Below are positions 31,910-34,739 of a stretch of 34,739 bases of DNA, piece after piece. The DNA is from an uncultured Bacilli bacterium. Its GTDB lineage: Bacteria; Bacillota_I; Bacilli_A; RF39; UBA660. The DNA lies in NCBI GenBank assembly GCA_947632065.1, contig CANRNO010000009.1, positions 1 through 34,739 of the forward strand. Direction: 5' to 3'. Position numbers and translations under genes: made by a program. Within the stretch, counting starts at the first letter, position 1, and each line of letters opens with the position of its first letter. The notes under the pieces were generated by a model. It worked only from the letters and a program-made list of their open reading frames with translations, made no database searches and was not told the DNA's origin.

Positions 31910-33379
31910 ATGAAGGAAATAGAAAAATTATATGATTATCAAAATAAAATAAATGAGAAAAAATATATTACTAGTATATTAGGATGGGATTTGAATGTTA
32001 ATGCTCCAAGAGAGACTAAAAAATATTTAATAGATGTAGAAGCTAATAGTTCACTTGATGTTTTTGAAATGCAGACAAGTAGTGAATATGAAAAATTAAT
32101 TGATGATGTAATTAATAGTTCGGATTTTGAAAGCCTTAGTAGAGAAGAAAAAGTTTGTATTAGAGAATTAAAAAGAAAATATGAATTAAATAAAAAAATA
32201 CCTAAGGATTTTTATCATGAGTATACTAAACTTTGTAGTACTGCTAATTCTGTTTGGGAAGATGCTAAGAAGAATAATGATGTAGATATGTTTATGCCTT
32301 ATTTAGAAAAGATTGTTGATATGACTAAAAAGTATTATAGATATTTATATCCTGATGGTAATTTATATGATGCAATGCTTAATGAATATGAAAGAGGTAT
32401 GAAAGTAGAAGAGATAGATGCATTGTTTGAAAGTTTAAAAGAAAAATTAATACCTTTAATAGATAAAATATCTAATAAAGAAAATAAACAATATAAAAAA
32501 GAATTTAGTGAAAGTACTCTTAAAGAATGTGGAGAGTATTTACTTAATTATATAGGATTTGATTTAGAACGTGGAGCATTAGGTGTTTATCCTCATGGAT
32601 ATACTGATAAATTATCAGTAGATGATGTTAGAATTGCTTTTTCTAAAATAGATGATCCTACTCAGTTTGTATCAACAATAATTCATGAAGGTGGACATGG
32701 TATTTTAGAACAAAATATGGATAAAAGAATAGTTACTTTTGATAATGGGTTTTTAGATAATCTTTATGGATTACATGAGAGTCAATCTAGATTTTTTGAA
32801 AATATTTTAGGACGTAATATAAATTTTTGGATTCCAATTTATGATGATGTTAAAAAAATATTAGATTTAGATATTGACTTAGAAGAATTTGTTTCTATTT
32901 TAAATCAAGTAAATAAAGGTTTTGTTAGAACGGATGCTGATGAGGTTACATATTGTTTGCACGTTATTTTAAGATATGAAATAGAAAGAGATTTATTTAA
33001 TGGTAAATTAAAAGTCTCAGAACTTCCTGAGGTATGGAATAAAAAAATGAAAGAGTATCTTGGTGTTGAAGTAGTAGATGATAGTAAAGGTATTTTACAA
33101 GATGTTCATTGGTCACAAGGTTCATTTGGATATTTTCCATCATATTTGTTAGGTAGTATTTATGATGGTATGTTTTTAAATATTATAGAGGATAATTTAG
33201 GTAGTGTTGATGAGATATTACGTAATGGAAAAATAAAAGATATTACTAATTTCTTAATTGAAAATATTTATAAGGATGCAGGTACTTATACTTCTTCTGA
33301 GGTAATTGAAAAACTTAGTGGAAAGAAAATAGATTCCAAATATTTAATAGATTATTTTTATAAAAAGTATTTAAAATAA
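31910..33379 (+). CDS. M32 family metallocarboxypeptidase (Taq-type)
   Basis: This 489-residue, all-helical zinc carboxypeptidase removes C-terminal residues from peptides in the cytoplasm. The zinc motif is HEGGH (H259, E260, H263), and the third ligand is E290 in HESQSR, a family hallmark. ILGWDLNVNAPRE near the N-terminus matches the TaqCP opening. The usual HPF motif reads PHGYT here (about residues 228-232), a small deviation at a substrate-recognition loop. It is the last gene of the DUF5662-YfcE-M32 unit. No obvious terminator follows: the 93-nt gap to the next gene is A/T-rich and includes the next promoter. Confidence 0.93.
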   Translation: MKEIEKLYDYQNKINEKKYITSILGWDLNVNAPRETKKYLIDVEANSSLDVFEMQTSSEYEKLIDDVINSSDFESLSREEKVCIRELKRKYELNKKIPKDFYHEYTKLCSTANSVWEDAKKNNDVDMFMPYLEKIVDMTKKYYRYLYPDGNLYDAMLNEYERGMKVEEIDALFESLKEKLIPLIDKISNKENKQYKKEFSESTLKECGEYLLNYIGFDLERGALGVYPHGYTDKLSVDDVRIAFSKIDDPTQFVSTIIHEGGHGILEQNMDKRIVTFDNGFLDNLYGLHESQSRFFENILGRNINFWIPIYDDVKKILDLDIDLEEFVSILNQVNKGFVRTDADEVTYCLHVILRYEIERDLFNGKLKVSELPEVWNKKMKEYLGVEVVDDSKGILQDVHWSQGSFGYFPSYLLGSIYDGMFLNIIEDNLGSVDEILRNGKIKDITNFLIENIYKDAGTYTSSEVIEKLSGKKIDSKYLIDYFYKKYLK

Positions 33380-33429
33380 AAGAAAAATAACATTATTAAT
33401 AAAAATAAATTCCAAATATTTAAATTTAA

Positions 33430-33438
33430 TGATATAAT
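33430..33438 (+). promoter_or_regulatory. Extended -10 promoter of the glycosyltransferase
   Basis: TG-A-TATAAT with a leader of about 28 nt. Confidence 0.65.
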
Positions 33439-33472
33439 ACATTTAAGCGTTATTAGAAGTTAGGAGAGAATT

Positions 33473-34630
33473 ATGGAAAAAGTAGAATTAACAATTTTAA
33501 TGCCTTGTTTGAATGAAGAAAGAACATTAGAAGTTTGTATAAAGAAGGCACAAAAGTTTTTAAAACGTTATAAGGTTAAAGGGGAAGTATTGATTGCCGA
33601 TAATGGTAGTACAGATAAATCTATAGAGATTGCTAAAAAGAATAATGCTCGTGTTATTAATGTCGAGGAAAAGGGTTATGGTGCAGCTTTGATTGCTGGT
33701 ATAAATGCTGCATATGGTAAATATGTAATAATGGGAGACTGTGATGATTCATATGACTTTTTAAATCTAGATTTGTTTGTTGATCGTTTACGTGAAGGAA
33801 ATGATTTAGTTATGGGAGATAGATTTAAAGGTGGTATTGAAAAAGGTGCTATGCCTCCTTTACATAAATATATTGGTAATCCTGTTTTATCATTTATAGG
33901 GAGATTATTTTATGGAAGTAAAGTAAAAGATTTCCATTGTGGTCTTAGAGGATTTAATAGAGAAAGAATATTACAATTAAACTTACAATGTCCAGGTATG
34001 GAATTTGCAAGTGAAATGGTTGTTAAAGCAGAATTAAATAAATTTAAAATTTCTCAAGTACCAACTACATTAAAAAAGGATGGTAGAGATAGAAAACCTC
34101 ATTTGAATAGTTTTAGAGATGGATATCGTCATTTACGTTTTCTTATTATTAATACACCTAAGTGGTTATTCTTAATACCTAGTATGATATTAATGGTAAT
34201 AGGAATTTTAGGAATAATTTTACTTGCAAATGGTCAATTTAATATTACTTCAAATGCTAGTGTTGGAATTCATACTATGCTTTATAGTAGTAGTTTTATA
34301 ATTATAGGAGTTTTATTATTTGGATTTTATATTTTAGATAAATTATATTCTTATAATGTTGGTTTCATATTAGAGTTAGATAAGTTTACTAACAAAATTG
34401 TAAAAACTAATTCATCATTTTTAATCATTTTTGGATTACTTTTAATATTAGGTGGAATAGTTATGAGTGTTATTTCTTTGATAAAATGGAAGAATGTATC
34501 TTTTGGAACACTTAATCCAGAACTATTTATGCCAAGTGTTATTATCGCAAATAGTCTATTAGTAATTGGATTTGAAATTGTTTTTATAAGTTGTTTAATA
34601 AGTATAATGAAGATAAAAATAAAGAAATAA
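33473..34630 (+). CDS. Membrane-anchored family 2 glycosyltransferase (DPM1/Ppm-like)
   Basis: This 385-residue protein has an N-terminal GT-A domain (about 1-225) and four C-terminal membrane helices (about 235-255, 267-288, 315-338, 355-378). It has the opening LMPCLNEERTL, ADNGSTDKS, GYGAALIAGINAA, the metal-binding GDCDDSYDF, and HCGLRGF. This pattern is typical of polyprenyl-phosphate sugar synthases, which load a sugar from a nucleotide donor onto a lipid carrier for use outside the membrane. Donor and acceptor cannot be read. It is the last gene before the right edge and has its own terminator. Confidence 0.9.
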   Translation: MEKVELTILMPCLNEERTLEVCIKKAQKFLKRYKVKGEVLIADNGSTDKSIEIAKKNNARVINVEEKGYGAALIAGINAAYGKYVIMGDCDDSYDFLNLDLFVDRLREGNDLVMGDRFKGGIEKGAMPPLHKYIGNPVLSFIGRLFYGSKVKDFHCGLRGFNRERILQLNLQCPGMEFASEMVVKAELNKFKISQVPTTLKKDGRDRKPHLNSFRDGYRHLRFLIINTPKWLFLIPSMILMVIGILGIILLANGQFNITSNASVGIHTMLYSSSFIIIGVLLFGFYILDKLYSYNVGFILELDKFTNKIVKTNSSFLIIFGLLLILGGIVMSVISLIKWKNVSFGTLNPELFMPSVIIANSLLVIGFEIVFISCLISIMKIKIKK

Positions 34631-34639
34631 TTTATAATT

Positions 34640-34667
34640 AAAACCGTTATGAAAATAATGGTTTTTT
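34640..34667 (+). terminator. Terminator of the glycosyltransferase
   Basis: AAAACCGTTAT pairs with ATAATGGTTTT (one G-T), closed by a GAAA tetraloop, then T. Confidence 0.88.
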
Positions 34668-34670
34668 ATT

Positions 34671-34739
34671 ATGGAAAACATCAGTTTTCCATTTAAAACC
34701 ACCAGCTATGCTGGTGTGAATAGTAAAGGGCTCCGCCCA
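34671..34739. mobile_element. Possible edge of an IS200/IS605-like or REP-like repeat element, truncated by the window end
   Basis: Three perfect hairpins follow one another: ATGGAAAAC with GTTTTCCAT (ATCA loop, 34671-34692), CACCAGC with GCTGGTG (TAT loop, 34700-34716), and GGGC with GCCC (TCC loop, 34728-34738). The last 41 bases are over half G+C in a window of about 27%. Short-loop hairpins of this kind lie at the ends of single-strand transposons with Y1 transposases, and in REP sequences. No transposase is visible because the sequence stops. The identity is an inference. Confidence 0.4.

Noticed and set aside
1-34739. CRISPR array, prophage, tRNA or rRNA genes
   Set aside because: No regularly spaced direct repeats, no phage structural or integrase genes, and no tRNA- or rRNA-like sequence were seen.

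Overview
The window looks like chromosome from a low-G+C member of the Bacilli, roughly a quarter to 30% G+C, probably an uncultured gut-type lineage near Erysipelotrichales or RF39 (inference from gene content). The standard code is used: TGA is a stop (18369-18371, 21690-21692, 31375-31377), and prfB has the classic TGA frameshift. This argues against Mollicutes using code 4. All 38 protein genes lie on the + strand. The only minus-strand element I can support is a candidate small RNA upstream of prfB. A conserved Bacillus-like block of DUF1146, spoIIQ, spoIIID and mbl indicates a spore-former or a descendant of one. Cell-envelope genes (mbl, tagO-like, MurJ-like flippase, ftsEX with a peptidoglycan hydrolase, LCP ligase) show that the cell has a wall.

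Layout. 1-2.6 kb: rpmE, then an operon of a 5'-nucleotidase-like HAD phosphatase, rpiB and DUF1146, then spoIIQ. 2.7-6.1 kb: spoIIID, mbl, tagO-like transferase and an orphan LytTR regulator without a phosphoacceptor Asp. 6.2-9.6 kb: cold-shock protein, long HPF and SecA. 9.7-12.2 kb: a short WYL regulator followed by an SIS-fold protein, a Nudix hydrolase and DUF1653. 12.2-13.9 kb: MurJ/SpoVB-type flippase. 14.0-19.8 kb: an unknown protein, a large PLP enzyme and an ATP-grasp ligase, then a second unit of lysR, a degenerate Nudix protein and asnS. 19.8-23.5 kb: NT5C-type nucleotidase, the antisense-oriented sRNA candidate, prfB with its +1 frameshift, and two tandem YitT proteins. 23.5-27.0 kb: an unknown protein, then ftsE-ftsX-M23 hydrolase. 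27.1-30.7 kb: aqpZ-type water channel, LCP protein and FAD/Rieske oxidoreductase. 30.8-34.6 kb: DUF5662, YfcE phosphodiesterase, M32 carboxypeptidase and a membrane-anchored GT2. The last ~70 bases change abruptly to hairpin-rich, higher-G+C sequence that looks like the edge of a repeat or insertion element.

Expression architecture is uniform. Most units are bounded by an intrinsic terminator whose stem often includes the stop codon. An extended -10 promoter (TGn-TATAAT) follows directly, usually without a recognisable -35, and then a strong Shine-Dalgarno site, so predicted 5' leaders are often only about 15-25 nt. No stretch over 300 bases lacks a gene. I saw no tRNA, rRNA, CRISPR array or prophage. 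Most of the window is ordinary core genome. The items most worth following up are the sRNA candidate, the element at the right edge, the catalytically competent M23 hydrolase coupled to FtsEX, and several proteins that have lost signature residues.
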